Positions 1 to 13,683 of a stretch of 64,000 nucleotides of DNA are shown here, in pieces (position 1 is the first letter of the stretch; every line of letters begins with the position of its first letter). Both the position numbers and the translations under genes were made by a program. The DNA is from Rotaria sp. Silwood1 (Eukaryota > Rotifera > Eurotatoria > Philodinida > Philodinidae): assembly GCA_905250075.1 (NCBI GenBank), contig CAJNOP010000001.1:7405634-7469633 (forward strand), read 5' to 3'. The notes below the pieces were generated by a model that worked only from the letters and a program-made list of their open reading frames with translations, searched no databases and was not told the DNA's origin.

Positions 1-635
1 ATTTTTTTTTTCGGACTCGTTTGTTTAAGCAAGCAGCATTTACTGCTCGAGGGAAAAAAAACGACGAGAACGAAAACGCGCATATACCGAACAAATTCGA
101 TTATAATCGAGAATGATGATGATGACGGCTATAGTCATCGTACTAGTCGTGCTATGGCTGATGTAGTTTCAATGATGATGGCGGCGAGAGTTAAGACTGG
201 ACTAAGTCATAGGAGATAGAAAGAGACAGAGAAGAAAAGGAAGAACAGTCAGTCTCTTGAGAACACATACTGTAAAAAAGAACAAAACAGAACGCTTTTG
301 ACATTTGAGCAGTAGCAATGAAAAAAACAGCAGCGTTGTCGACATAACGGATGCATCTTGATTAAAACGCGAGAAACGATCTCTTTTCTTCGACTACATA
401 TACCAATTTCTTTTTCTTGCTCAGATTATCCTTTTGCTCTAGTACACAGTTTCTGTTCTGTTCGATGTTTTCTGTGGCTTTCGGATCCGTCATTTTTTTA
501 GCATTGATTATATCTTGATTTTTATCTTCTATTGTTGATGCTTGTCTTTTTATCTGAATACGTACATACATGTATATCTCATTGTTCACAAACAATATAT
601 TCGATTGATCTATGATTTTTTTTTAATATAGCGAT
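1..635. other. 5' flank of the PDZ scaffold gene, no gene seen
   Basis: The stretch is AT-rich with short A/T runs, and I see no supportable coding region. A T-run followed by an AG ends at 631, four bases before the ATG proposed for the PDZ scaffold gene. It could be a cis or trans splice acceptor. Confidence 0.4.
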
Positions 636-2555
636 ATGAAGAAATCCAAGAAGGTATGTGATATATGAGACTATCAGTTAGAAAAATAATATACTAATAT
701 CTTAGTTGACATTAGCTTTTAATCAGAATGTTGATCTTATAATCATAAGCATTAATTCTAATAATTTAAATTCACATATATATATATTATGTATTTCGAT
801 AGAAAGAAAGAAAAATCAGTGAGGTGTATACATACGATGTACGGTGATTCGATTAACTAAAATGGTTTATCGTATGAATGACTCTTCCTCAATCTTATAT
901 GTCATGTGGATATTTTAAATAAAATCGAACTAATTCGAAATGAATGATTGCAATACGAAAGAGAACGAGGTGTGTAACAAAAAGAGTGGTATATTCGACA
1001 GGTAGACAATATGGATAGGTGATTCAAGATGCATTTATCAACGTTATGTATATGGAGTGAGTCAATAAACCATGAGCATAAAAAAAAATAAGAAGAAGAC
1101 GAAAGAAGAAAGAATACATATACATAGATATAACTATTACACGATCACCTATTTTTAACAAAAACAAATGTTAAAATATCATAAATGTCCAATATTGCGC
1201 TTTTGTTTTATTTGTTCACGAAAGTCCAATGATGTTTATGTTCAAGTAAGACATTTATTTCTAACATTTTTTTTTTCTTCTTTATTTTATTTCTAATTAA
1301 ATTTATTTGTTTTGTTGACTTCATTCTGATCTTATATTTATTTTATTATGAAAGAATATTGGTATTATATATATTGTCGTCTATAATAATTGCAATTTTC
1401 TTTTATAAAAAAAAAAAAAACGCGGTAAATCCACTTGTTTCTGTGTGAATGTGTGGTCTAGCGGAAAGAAAAAGATGCATGAATGATAAACTATGTTCCA
1501 TACATCAGCCGTTGTTTTTCAATTATAGCCTTTTTTTTTTTTTGTTTGTCGTTCTTCTCGTCTTATTCTTCAAGGAAAATGCTAGTAGTGCGTTATAAAG
1601 ATAGAGGAACACAAAAAAAAAGAGACTATATGTAACAAAAAAAAAAAAAAAAGAAACAAGCAAAAGAAAAAGAAAAGAAACATTGTATCTTCTGTATGTG
1701 TGTGCGCGTTCGCTTTTGTGGTACCGCACCAAAAAGGCGGACAGAAAGAATTACTGTGTTGTCGCCGTTATGTAGCTGCCCGGTCTTTTTGCCTTTCTAT
1801 CCGTCTGTTATTCTTTTGTGTATATACTTCGCCTGCGTATGCCTCACGCTCTGCTTGTTCGTGTGCCACACATGCACATATTTTGAGTTTTTCTTTTTTT
1901 TTTTTTTTTTTTCTTGCGTCTTTTTTTCTTCTTCTACGTCTTCTTTATTTTTTTTTTGATCTACTGTGAATTATTAACCGATAGAATGAAGAGCGACAGT
2001 CAAATTTAAATAAACATATACAACTTGATGCTGTAATACACGAGGAAATGATCGTTGAGCCGCCGGCGTTATTGTACGAACGGATGACGCTCTTTTCGAT
2101 CCCCCGGAGCGCGTCTGTTTGTATTCAAGTCAATTATGATTAGCAGATTGAGTCTTATACACTCATGCTCGTTTGGTTCGATGACATAGATTAGTTGTTT
2201 TTTGTCGTAAGCATATTGACCTATCTTCTAGTAAATACGATTCACTGTAAAAGCAGTAGCTATACGTCGAGTAACAGCAGGGTATATTAACAAGGGAATA
2301 AGATATAGAATGATGTTTTTTCATATTCTCATGTACAAATTCGTTTATCAATTGTGACAACAGTCTCGTCAAGAGCTATGCAAACACCCATTATCTCCTT
2401 CTTCTTTCCTTCTCATCGATTATTCCCTTTTTCATCGTCATTATCGGAACTAACGAGAAAAATGGAAAGGCAAAGAAAAAAAAAAAAAATCATTGTACTA
2501 TACTGATTATTTTTTGTCGTTTCTTTCTAGCCTGACTTGAGTTGTGACGAAGACC

Positions 2556-2590
<35 letters not shown>

Positions 2591-5500
2591 TATAATGTTG
2601 TACTTTCTTCATCCTCATCGTCTCCATTAACGCATCGACATTCGATAAAAGATGTTATTTGTCCAACAAAAACAACTCCAACAACAACAACATCAATTAT
2701 AGACGAAGATGCACGTGAAGTTGACGCCATTATTAAACAACATCAACGAATACTTACAAATGATAATAATGAAAATAATAGTGTAATAACTCCAACAATC
2801 AAAACACCAACTACTCCAACTATAACACCCAAATGGACTTCATCAAGACAATCGTCGCGTATGGCATCACCTGCTCTATCGACTAGTTCACAGTCTTCCG
2901 GACGTGTTATTACATTTCTAAATCATGAGGTTATACAATTACCTGTATATCTTGAACGTGAAATACGTGTTAAACATAATTTTGATCAACTTGGTAATAT
3001 ATAGATAAATATATTAAATTAAATACATATATATATTCATTAGAAAAAAAAATCAAACGTAATAATCTTTCTATGTTTAGGTTTAGTTGTTGATGCATAT
3101 GTTGATGAAGGTGTTAATGGATGTTTGATACGTTCTATAACACCAACAACAACTATAACTAATCAACATGGCTTAAGACCAGGTGATTATATATCATCAA
3201 TTAATAATGAAAATATGAAAAAGATAAGCAATGCACAAGCACGTTCAATTATACGACGTGCGTCACTCATTGGGTCAGATATCAGGTATATACTTTAATA
3301 AGTGATATCTTTTCTAGATGAGTTTTTTTTTTTTTTTTTGCGTCGATCTTCCTTTTTCTTCTTTATATCATCTTATTTTTTCTAGTGTCATTTTCATTCC
3401 GGGAGATGAAGCTAAACAATTTAAAATTCATACACTTGATCCACAAGCAACATCATCACCAATACCATCCGAGTAAAAAGAAAAAAAAAACTAAACAAAG
3501 CTAATTATGAAGACTTATATTTGTGTGTGTGTGTGTGTTTATTTATAGAATTACTGGTTCCGATGTAGAACCTTCGTTAGCTAAACCTGTAACAACAATA
3601 ACAACAAATGATGATGCTGATTCATATGGATTTGATTCTCATCATAATCAACAAATATATCCAACTGTTATTGATAGTGAAACGTTAAGTGCAACATTAT
3701 GGGGACCACCAAGAACAGTTATACTTTATCGTAGTGAACATGTTAAAAGTTTAGGAATAAGTATTGTTGGTGGAAAATTAGATTTTTCTGGTCCAGGAAA
3801 TACAATTGAATCATGTATATCAGGTATATTTATAAAACATGTTTTACCCGATTCACCAGCTGGACGTAATGGTACATTAAAAACTGGTGATCGTATACTT
3901 GATGTCAATGGATATGATCTACGTGATGCATCACATGATCGTGCTGTTGAAATAATTCGTGCTGCACAATCACCTGTTCATTTTATTGTACAAAGTTTAC
4001 TTGATCCATCAAATCCAACATCATCATCACCATTATCAACAACAAATGATTATTCATCAACAAATTTTTCTCACATTCCAACAACTACAACAACAAATTC
4101 TCCATTACAAAATAAAATATTAACAATAAATCAAAGTCATCTAATAAATGAACGAAAAACTGAAGATGAATTAATTAAACAATATGGACATTTAAATGGT
4201 GATTTATTTTTTATTGATATAAAAAGAAATATATCTGAAATTAATGAACCACTTGGACTTTCTCTTATTGGACATCGTGATCCAAATAAATTAGCTGTTT
4301 TTGTTTGTGATATTCAATCTGGTTCATTACTTGATCGTGACAATCGTATACGTCCAGGCGATCAATTACTTGAAGTAAGGAAAGAATATTCTTTAGTGGT
4401 TTTATTCTTTTATCATAGAAGAATAAAAAAAAAAAAAAAGAAGAAGAAGAAAAAGAAATAAGAATGTTTCCGCTTTCTAATTTAGAGATTTTATGCGTGA
4501 CTATAATCGCGTTCGGGGGGGAAAAAGAAACTCGCTTTGCGAATTTCCTGTTCACTATGCGTGATATTTTTACACAAAAAAAAAAAAATAACGACGAGGA
4601 AAAAAAAGAAAGAAGAAAAGAGAGAAAGAAGAAATTCTTCTTTCTTGAGCATTCATGTTCTCAGAAAAGCAAAATGCTTCATCATATAATCTATTGACAT
4701 AATTGCGTGACTCGCTATTTTCTGTTCGTATATTGTTTATATACTAATTTATATTCATCTATAGAAAAAAAAAAATTATAATAAAGCAACATTGTTTTTT
4801 TTTTTTCTTGACATATCCATATTGTTAACAAATGATTTTTTAATATTACTATTGATTTTTGTGCTTTCTTTCTTTTTTTTTTTGTATCTTTAAACAAAAA
4901 AGAAAATCATTATTTTTCTTTCTTTAGGTTAATGGAGAAATTCTTTTGGGTAAAGCACATTCAGCAGTAACACCAATTATTAAATCTATCAAAGCTGACA
5001 CATTGAATTTTGTTGTACTACGGTAAAAAAAACAAAACTAATTTAGTTTTACTTTTTTTTTTTTTTGTTTCTTTAATCAATAATTTTTCATTCATTTCAA
5101 TTAGAAATCCCAATGCAATCAATGACATGGCTTTAAACAATCAACATGCAGCTGCAGCACGTATACGCGTATGACGAATATATAATTGATTAATAACTTT
5201 GTTGGTTCGTCTTTTTTTCTTAATTAAGGCATCAGCAATGACATCTACTGGTATTCACCTCACATCAACATCGCCAAAATTAGTACGAGGCCAACTATTG
5301 CCATCATCATTCCAACATACACAAGAAGAACAACAGATGACAAATGATGCTAGTCATCATCATGTTGATGTCCCCAGGCACCAACCGGATGTCGATGAAC
5401 GTAGGGAAAATGACGATAAACCGACATCGACATTAGTTTTTCGTTCTTCTACACATACATTAGACGAGAGCGAACATATAGAAAATAGAAATGATAGAAA

Positions 5501-7841
5501 ATGTTCTATACCACCACCACCAACAACAACAATAATAAACGATGAAAAATTATCAGTTGCTGAAGAAATACCAAAATCATCGTCGTTGTCGTCTAATCGA
5601 ATAATAACAACTACTGACGTTCAAAACGACAACAACGATGTTTCATCATTAAATCATAATATTAGTAGTAATGCAACGATCACGACGTTTCATTCTATTT
5701 CTTCCGATGTTAGTTCTTCTACTCAACGTTTCATTTCATCTTCATTCAATCAACAATCGTACGCATATGAAAATGACGAATTATCATCGACACTACTACC
5801 ATCAATAACAACTTCATCATCTTTATTAATGCATGAACAAGCACATCATGCGAATGATAAATATTTAGAAAATAAAAATCAAACAAACAAAGATAGTTCT
5901 ATAGATAATAACCAAATATTAAGATCTTCAGTAGATGGTACGAACGAAAAAAATCAAAGTTTGTGTCTTTTTTTTTTTATTTCAAAAAAACAAAACAAAA
6001 AAACGAACCAATTGTAATTTCTTAGACGAAACATCACCTACGCATTCTTCTACAGTTGCAGAATCAAACGAATTACAAAGCCAGACAAACAATATATTGC
6101 CTTCAGACGTCATTATATCATCACCTAATAAGAAAAGAACCGAAGATAAGTTGCCAGAAACACCAGCATTACCCATAAAAACAACAACAAACGGTGCAGC
6201 GACATCGCCTATTTCTATTATGTCATCATCTTCAAGTTCTTCATCATCATTGTCAATCTCTACACCATCATCAACTGAACATGCAACTAGAAAACCCATT
6301 GTATCCTCATCAAAACAAGTGCCACGACGTGCTTCAATGTCTATACAAGGTGCACCAATCACACTTATATTAAATAAAGTAAAAATTTCTTCTTTTAAAT
6401 TAATATTTTCATAATATATATATATATTTATTCATTTTTATTGTTAGGATCAAAAAGGCTCATTTGGTTTAACATTAACTCAACATGATGATGGAATTTG
6501 GGTGCAAAGTGTCCAACCACATGGAGCAGCCGATCAAGTACATAGATGTTTTTCTCTAATGACAAAGTTCATGTGAATATTTTAATTTTACTTTGTTTTT
6601 CTTTTTTTTTTTTGTTTAGCAAGACATTCGAGCTGGTGATCAATTGACTCAAATAAATGGAACACCAGTAGAAGTATTAAAATTTAATGATATACAAGAT
6701 ATGTTAGAACATGCAAATAGTAATGATATACATTTAACATGTTTACCATATCGAGAACCACAAACTCAACCAGTTGTTGTTAATATAAATCAAGCTGAAA
6801 GTTTACCAACATTAATTCCAAGTAAGTAACAAAATAAAATTTCAATATTTTTCTTTTTCTATTGAAAATGTGTTTTTAAAGATGATAATGATGTTATATC
6901 AGAAGATGATCCTCGTGTACGACCAATTCTTGTAGGACAAGAAACATTAATTGAAATTGATCGTGGACATTCTGGTCTTGGACTTTCAGTTGTTGGTGGA
7001 TTAGATACACAATTAGTAAGATTAAAAAGCTTCTTTTTTTTTTTTAATTAAAAAAATTTAATTTTTATTTATTTATTTTAAGTCAGCAATTATTATTCAT
7101 GATATTTATGATGGTTGTGCTGCACAACGTGATGGTCGTTTACTTGTTGGTGATCAAATACTTGAAGTTAATTCCATTGATTTACGTTCAGCAACACATG
7201 AAGAAGCTATTCAAGCCTTACGACAAGCAACAAATACTGTTCGTATACTTGTTTTACGAGGAAAAGTTTTAACTGAAATGATGAATGAACAAGATAAATT
7301 TGATATAATAACAATTGATTTAGTTAAAAAATCTGGCAAAGGACTTGGTATAAATTTTCAATTCATTAATTTATAAATCTATTTGTGATTTTATTTTAGG
7401 ATTTAGTATTATTGGAAGACGACATGGTTATGGTGTATTTATTTCTCATATTGTAAATATAAAAAGTTTTTGATTAAAAAGCAATTTTTTTAATTTCTTT
7501 TGTTAAATTAGCTTGAAGGTGGTTGTGCAGAAAAAGATGGTCGATTAATGTCTGGTGATTTAATTCTTGAAGTAAATGGACAAGATTTAAGAACTGCAGC
7601 CTATGAACATGTTGCTTATACACTCAAAGTATAAACATAAATATTTTATATAAATTATTAATTGTTTGTTTTTTTCTAGACACTTCCACATGGACGTGTT
7701 AATATAAAAATTGGACGTCTTAAACCAAGTGCTCATGTACAAAATCGACCAAATTCAGTACCAAATGAACGTAAAAATCGATCACGTTCATCATCATCAA
7801 ATTTTCGACGTTCATCAGCAACTAAAATGAACGATAGATGA
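636..7841 (+). CDS. PATJ: Multi-PDZ scaffold, PATJ/MUPP1-like (6 PDZ domains)
   Basis: This is a scaffold protein of the PATJ/MPDZ (InaD-like) family, which organises apical polarity and junction complexes under the plasma membrane. Proposed exons are 636-653, 2531-2993, 3081-3285, 3386-3472, 3549-4374, 4928-5022, 5105-5168, 5229-5958, 6026-6378, 6448-6537, 6620-6821, 6882-7015, 7083-7347, 7400-7452, 7512-7628 and 7680-7841. All have GT-AG borders and sum to 1287 codons plus stop. PDZ domains lie at about residues 125-240, 313-412, 476-565, 938-1022, 1065-1150 and 1163-1255, with carboxylate-loop motifs such as SLGI, PLGL, SFGL, GLGL and GLGF. PDZ2, with WGPPR before it and DSPAG and LKTGDRIL inside, matches the sixth PDZ of vertebrate PATJ. 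A Ser/Thr-rich linker of about 370 residues separates PDZ3 and PDZ4. No L27 domain is seen. The first exon (six codons, MKKSKK) is the weakest part; the frame is sound from 2531. AATAAA occurs at 8127. Confidence 0.85.
654..2530 (+). other. Proposed first intron of the PDZ scaffold gene
   Basis: The tract of 1877 nt starts with GTATGT and ends with TTTCTTTCTAG. It contains many poly-A and poly-T runs and a pyrimidine-rich segment at 1700-1970, whose long Phe-rich frames are low complexity. No other gene is visible. Confidence 0.5.
2558..2590 (+). repeat. (AAT)11 microsatellite encoding poly-Asn
   Basis: Eleven perfect AAT triplets lie in the second exon of the PDZ scaffold and are read as Asn. 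It is a likely length-polymorphic, disordered segment. Confidence 0.9.
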
Positions 7842-10618
7842 TAATTTATATTTATGGTATTTCATTAAAAATAGTCGTATAAAACAAATCATCGTCTAGT
7901 CGTTGAAAATTTCAGTCGATAAGTAAAAAAATAAGATCTGACATAGCAACAAATTGAAAATCATTTCTTTTTTTTTTGTCTCTTTTTCTTTTGTGTTGTA
8001 CATTTCTTTTTTTTCTGTTTCAATTTAATTCTAATATATAGAAGTTATTCACTCTTATCTATATAAATATATATTTATTTCTGTATGAAAAGTTTTGTTT
8101 TCTTTTCTTTCTTTTTTTTTTGCCAAAATAAAAAAAAAAAAAAGATGTAATTGTCTATGTTTTTTTCACGAAAAGAAAAAAAAAAACAAGCAAAAGATCA
8201 ATGATTTGCAAAATTTATCTATGCTTCCAAATTTTTTTCTTTTTTTTTTTCCCTTTCTGTTATTTTTATGAAGTCTTGTGTGAAAGAGTGAATCTTTTTT
8301 TTTTTTGTTCTTCTTTGTCAAATTTATGTACACACAGTTTTCATCTGTCTACTATGTTGTTGTTTATTGAAGAAANNNNNNNNNNNNNNNNNNNNNNNNN
8401 NNNNNNNNNNNNNNNNNNNNNNNNNNNNNNNNNNNNNNNNNNNNNNNNNNNNNNNNNNNNNNNNNNNNNNNNNNNGTTGTTGTTTATTGAAGAAATTTTT
8501 TTTTTTTTTTGTGAGGAGCACAAATATGTTAATACAAGCCGGTCTTTTTTTGTTTTTCTCTTCTTAGATCTTTATTTCTTGTCTAATTACAACATTTGTT
8601 GTTTTTTTTCGTGTGGATCTTTGTCAGGCTCCGGTTGTTCTCTTTTTTTGTACGTTTTTTTTCCTAAAATATGGATCGGTCATGAAGAGATAGAATGGCA
8701 AAAATAAAAGAAGACAGAGAATATTTAATTATTATTTTATTTTTATTATGAAAGCAAAAGATGCACGAAAGAAAATACATGCAGACAATTCACGTAATTT
8801 TACATTTTTGAAGAAAATTGATGAATAAATCTTATGTGAAAGATGATTGTATTCTGCGGAAATGAAACATGTTATGTATCTTGATGTTATATATATAGAA
8901 AGTTCACCAAATCTCCTCTTTGCTCGATTGACAAGTTCCGGTTTTCTTCTTTTTTTTTTTTGTCCTTGACAACTTCTTTTGCCTTGTTATATTATGACTT
9001 AACGTAGTAGAATCAATATGGAGAAATAAAAGCAAAAAGACATAGAGTACAAAATGTTGAACTTGATATACTCTTTTTAACTGAATTATATTCTCATTAT
9101 TTTATTTATTTTTTCTGTACTATTATATAGAATCGGAAAAGAAATGATATTATTCGTTGAAGATAGTTAATTCTTTGTAGAGGAAGTTAAATAAGATTCC
9201 TTTTCCGTTCTTGTGATACATATACTCTCTTACTTCTATGAGAATGAATATCATTCACTCTTGATAAGGTCAGCTTTTCCATGTTTTAATAACAATGAGA
9301 TAATTAGTTTTTTGAATAGATACTAATATAACTGAAATGCATCAAGAGTCTTTTGAATAGAACATCAAAAAAACATTATTTCTATAATAATACATTTTCT
9401 TCAACAGAAAAAAAAATTTGCCGATAATTAATAAACAAAAAAAATAACACAATAATAAATACAATATGACATTGATGAATAAAAAACACAACATATATTG
9501 ATACAAAAATGTTATCTATTATTCGAATTTTATTCTGTAGATTTTATCAGAAATACTAAGTGCAAAGAAAGATAAGATACTTCAAGATTGTATTCAATTA
9601 TATGTGTATATTCTTTCTGACAAATACAAACAACTATTTCGTCTTCTCCTAATATAATATTGTTTTAATAAATTATTTTTATTTTCATATGAAAATGCAG
9701 AAAAATACCAGTTTTGTAAGTGCTCGATCCAACCATTTTCATCGTTGCCTACACGCATTGTACATTTGAGTATTGTGGAGTCAAATGTTTGGACTCGATT
9801 ACACAGAAGAATATCTCTTTGATGGTTTTGTTCATTATTTAACTTATGAAGAATAATGTTGTTATTAGATGCCAATCTCTATGTCATACCTACGCTCATA
9901 TTCAACGAACGTCTAACCGAGGATTACAAGTATTTTTACTATCTTATTTATGCATAATTTATTACTTATCATGTAACATCCTTCTTGCTGTATTTAAATG
10001 GCGGCTATTTGTGAATTGTATATTATTTTCAAAAAAAAAAAAAACACGAGCTTTTTTCAGAAAACTCGCTTAATCAAATCGTTTGATATAAGTGATTATT
10101 CGATTATCTTATTTATATATAAATATTAATTTATAACGAATCGAATTTCTCTATCATATTCTAATAGAAAATATAGTTGAACCAAAAATTTTGTATTCTA
10201 AACTAATATCAAGTGAGCTGAGATTATATTATCGTATACTAATTAAATATGATCTTCTCAGTGAATTATGATAAATATCGATTTTAACAATTGGTTTTCT
10301 ATGATTGAATATTCTCATTTTATTCTATATGAAAATATAATAAGTATCTCTTGCAATTTTCTGTCAATAAAATTTTATTAATTAAATTAATCTAATAATG
10401 TTATCACAAATTTATTTTTATCAACAAATATATAATAAAAAATTTAAATATTATTTATCAACTTATTTTAAAAATAAAGTAGGATTGTAAAGATAATTAT
10501 TTGCAATTGTCTTCTTCTTTTTTTTCTTTCTCACTGATAAGACGCTTAGTGTGCGTGATACTTCAAGATAAAATAACCTCCTCAAAGAAAAATAAGATTC
10601 AAATAAAAAAAAGTAAAA
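7842..10618. other. Intergenic region between PDZ scaffold and Hv1
   Basis: This holds the 3' UTR of the PDZ gene (AATAAA at 8127), poly-T/poly-A runs and one assembly gap. The open frames here (such as 9594-9875 on the minus strand) are short, show no domain and lack the codon pattern of neighbouring exons. Confidence 0.5.
8376..8475. other. Assembly gap (100 N) flanked by a 20-bp repeat
   Basis: Exactly 100 N. The 20 bases before the gap (8356-8375) and the 20 bases after it (8476-8495) are identical, gttgttgtttattgaagaaa. That is what two overlapping contig ends joined by a standard-size gap would look like. Confidence 0.95.
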
Positions 10619-11698
10619 ATGGCAACATCAACTAATGAAAATATATCAAGTAGAATAGATTTAATCGATAGTTATTTTTCTAAACATACATTAACAACAG
10701 TTGAACAATTTGATCAAGAATTAAATGACAATAATAATTGTTGTAATGATAAATGTTGTTCATGTTTTAATTATTGGTGGAATGTTAAATTTAATCATCA
10801 ACGTTTTATTGTACATATAGTAGAAAAAACAACATTTCATATAGCAATTATAATACTTGTACTTCTCGATTGTTTACTTGTTGTTGGTGAATTATTATTA
10901 GATTTTATATATTTAAATGAAAAATGTGAACATAAAAACACAAAAAATATAACAAATAATGAAGAAGTTACAAATCATAAATTAGAATTAGCAATTGAAA
11001 TATTACATTATGCATCAATTGCTTTATTAGCTATATTTGTTTTTGAAGTTATTACTAAAATATATGCATTTGGAAAAAAATGGTGGGATTTTCGAACAAA
11101 AAAAATGGAATGGTTAGATGCAATTGTTGTTATTGCTTCATTTGTTATTGATATTTATTTTTTAAAAAAACCAAGTGTTATTGGAGAAATTTCTTTATTA
11201 TTCATTTCATTTCGTTTATGGCGTATTGTAAGTGTTTTTTTTGTTTGTTCACTGAAATTGAAAAAGATATTGTTTTTTTTTTATTTTTTAGATTCGTATT
11301 ATTAATAGTAAGTATTTATTGAATTGTTGTTTTTTTTTTTTATAAAGTCTTTTTTCATGTCAATTAAAGGTGTGGCTCAATCAATACGATCACAAGATGA
11401 AACAGCAAAAAAAAATTTAGCTAATACATATATACAAGTAATTGAATTATTGCTGAGTGTTTCAACAAGAAAAACTGAGGCTGCTTCTGAACTTCGACAT
11501 GAATTAACAAGAGAAAATTTTGATAAAACTATTGAAAAATTTACTTCTCTTGATCAATCATGTCGTACAATACTTGCACATTGTCAAAAACCATCATCAA
11601 GAAATGCAATTACGGATATAGCACAAACCTTACAGGAAGCTCTTGAACATATACGTTTAACATCATCGACATTAGGTATAACAAATAAAAAGAAATAA
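10619..11698 (+). CDS. HVCN1: Voltage-gated proton channel Hv1
   Basis: Hv1 channels are four-helix voltage-sensor proteins that conduct H+ out of the cell on depolarisation. Exons are 10619-11227, 11292-11307 (16 nt) and 11370-11698, giving 317 aa. S1 (about 72-97) carries the selectivity Asp in VLLDCLLV (D84). S2 (about 130-150) has HYASI with H130, plus FEVITK with E143 and K147. S3 has WLDAIVV with D167. S4, spliced from all three exons, reads FRLWRIIRIINS and has the three-Arg ladder R199, R202, R205 and the Asn typical of Hv1. The C-terminal 105 residues are largely helical and probably cytosolic, but unlike vertebrate Hv1 sequence. The N-terminus has a Cys-rich patch CCNDKCCSC. The second Zn-binding His of human Hv1 (S3-S4 loop) is not present. 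AATAAA is at 11764. Confidence 0.93.
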
Positions 11699-13683
11699 TA
11701 ATTATTATTTATTTATTGTGATTTTTTTGAGATTTTTTTCTTTTACGATGATTCAAATATGTTAATAAAAAAAAACAACACATTTTATTATCCTTTACAT
11801 TAATCGAAAAGTTTTTGTTTTAGTAATGTAAAGAACAATATAATATTGAATAGAGCCATTTTCTTTTTAGTCTAGTTTCTACATGTCGAATGATGTCAGG
11901 CATTGTCTATATGTTATAAACATAATACACTTAAGCAGTTTATTATATTTAAGATTGCGTTCATTATAATCTTCTTGACTTTTCTTGTAAAACGGAACCG
12001 GACATGATTTCTAATAATTAGCTTCTAAATTTAGTTTTGCTAAACACAGAACTTTGGAATTGACGTCAAACAACAGAAAATATCAATGTTTATTATCAAT
12101 AATTATAAACTAATAATAGAAACATTTATTTTCATTGACTCTGATAGATACATGTCGAAATGAACTGAACGGATTTGAATAGAAATATTTAACCTTACGT
12201 ACAATTTTGATTTTTGAAATCAATATTAAATGTATTAGTTCTAGTTGAAAAAAAATTTTCTAAATTCATTATCAAAAATTTTCTCATTTAGTAATAGTTT
12301 TTGAATGATAATGGAGTTTTGCATTAAGCATTTTGCTCGATTTATGAGTTCCGTTGCAGTCTAATATTCGCCTAAATTAATATAACATTGTATGCTAATA
12401 TATGCAAATGTATTTCATAATATCTGGAGAGAGATAATGCTTTCTAAACTAAACTGAAAGTGACACTTTTCAACAGACATCAATAATCTAGAACAAGCAA
12501 AATCAATCTAATCTATTTAAAAAACCATGAAATCTACATACATTGATCAATATGTATATGATATGAAAAAGAAACACGAGTTAAAAGAACACTTAATTCA
12601 GTAAAGATAGCTTATTAAATGATGCATAATGCATGCCTTAATCAATATTATGTGACATCATCTGACAATAAGATATTCATGTTCAATTGTACCGTTGTAA
12701 AGATTAAAGAAAAAGCTAAAATAAGTGTGAATAATCGGCTAAATAAAGCCATTGAAATTCTATTGTTGTTGGAAACCTTAGTGATGTGGAAAAATTTTAT
12801 CAAAGAAAAAAATATACTTTGCAACAAAATGAGAACAATAAATTGGAAATTTATTAAATAGAGGATGTTAATCTTATAAGAAAATGCATTATAACTCGTG
12901 AGTGTTTCGAGAAACAAACTATAATAATGAATTACAAACAGAAATGTCATTTGACTAATTGCTATAGGTCACTAATAAGTTTTCTACGTCAAAAGGAAAC
13001 TTGTGCATGATATGTGAACCATTTTGAATAAAAGAATATGTTGTAGAAAATCGATTAAGATAATATCAGCTACTAAGGAATGCAATGAGTTTTAATCGAA
13101 ACTAAATAGATTGATTCTATCTATTTTGATGCAAGATATCTTTTAAAAGTTAGTGTCTATTGTCAATTTTAAATTTAATATTATTAAATGTTTCAATATA
13201 TAAATATTTTATTAATTGAGAATGTCTTAGCTATTCTTTGCAAAATAGGACTGTATCATAACATAACTAAAATTAGCTTTGTTATCGTAATTTTCTTCCT
13301 CGATTGAGTTTCCTAATAAAATGACTTCGGCTGTTAATTAGCATTGTTTTAGTTTTTTCTTTTATAGTGAATTTTTATCAAGTCATCGGTCATCGAATTG
13401 TAATCAACGTAGGTATATGAAATGTTAAAATACAATATAGATACCAATCTTTCATAATCGCATCATTTTTAATTGTCACTTGTTGCTACATGTCAGTATT
13501 TGTAGATTGATTTCAAAAACATTTCGATAAAAATGAAGTGCATCTGTGCAAGAACAATTTATTTGAAATATGTTGAACAAAAAGTTATAACAAAAAATAG
13601 TTAATTAGTTTATAATGTATATGATACATTATTAGTTAGTTATACCAGTACCAGTAGTAAATTGATTGTGTAAACATCGAGAT
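11699..13683. other. Gene-free region downstream of Hv1
   Basis: AT-rich sequence of about 2 kb. Open frames such as 12619-12861 have no recognisable domain. I see no RNA gene and no clear repeat. Confidence 0.4.

Noticed and set aside
1696..1969. Overlapping open frames of 87-89 codons
   Set aside because: Mostly poly-Phe and Ser from a pyrimidine tract inside the first intron of the PDZ gene; low complexity.
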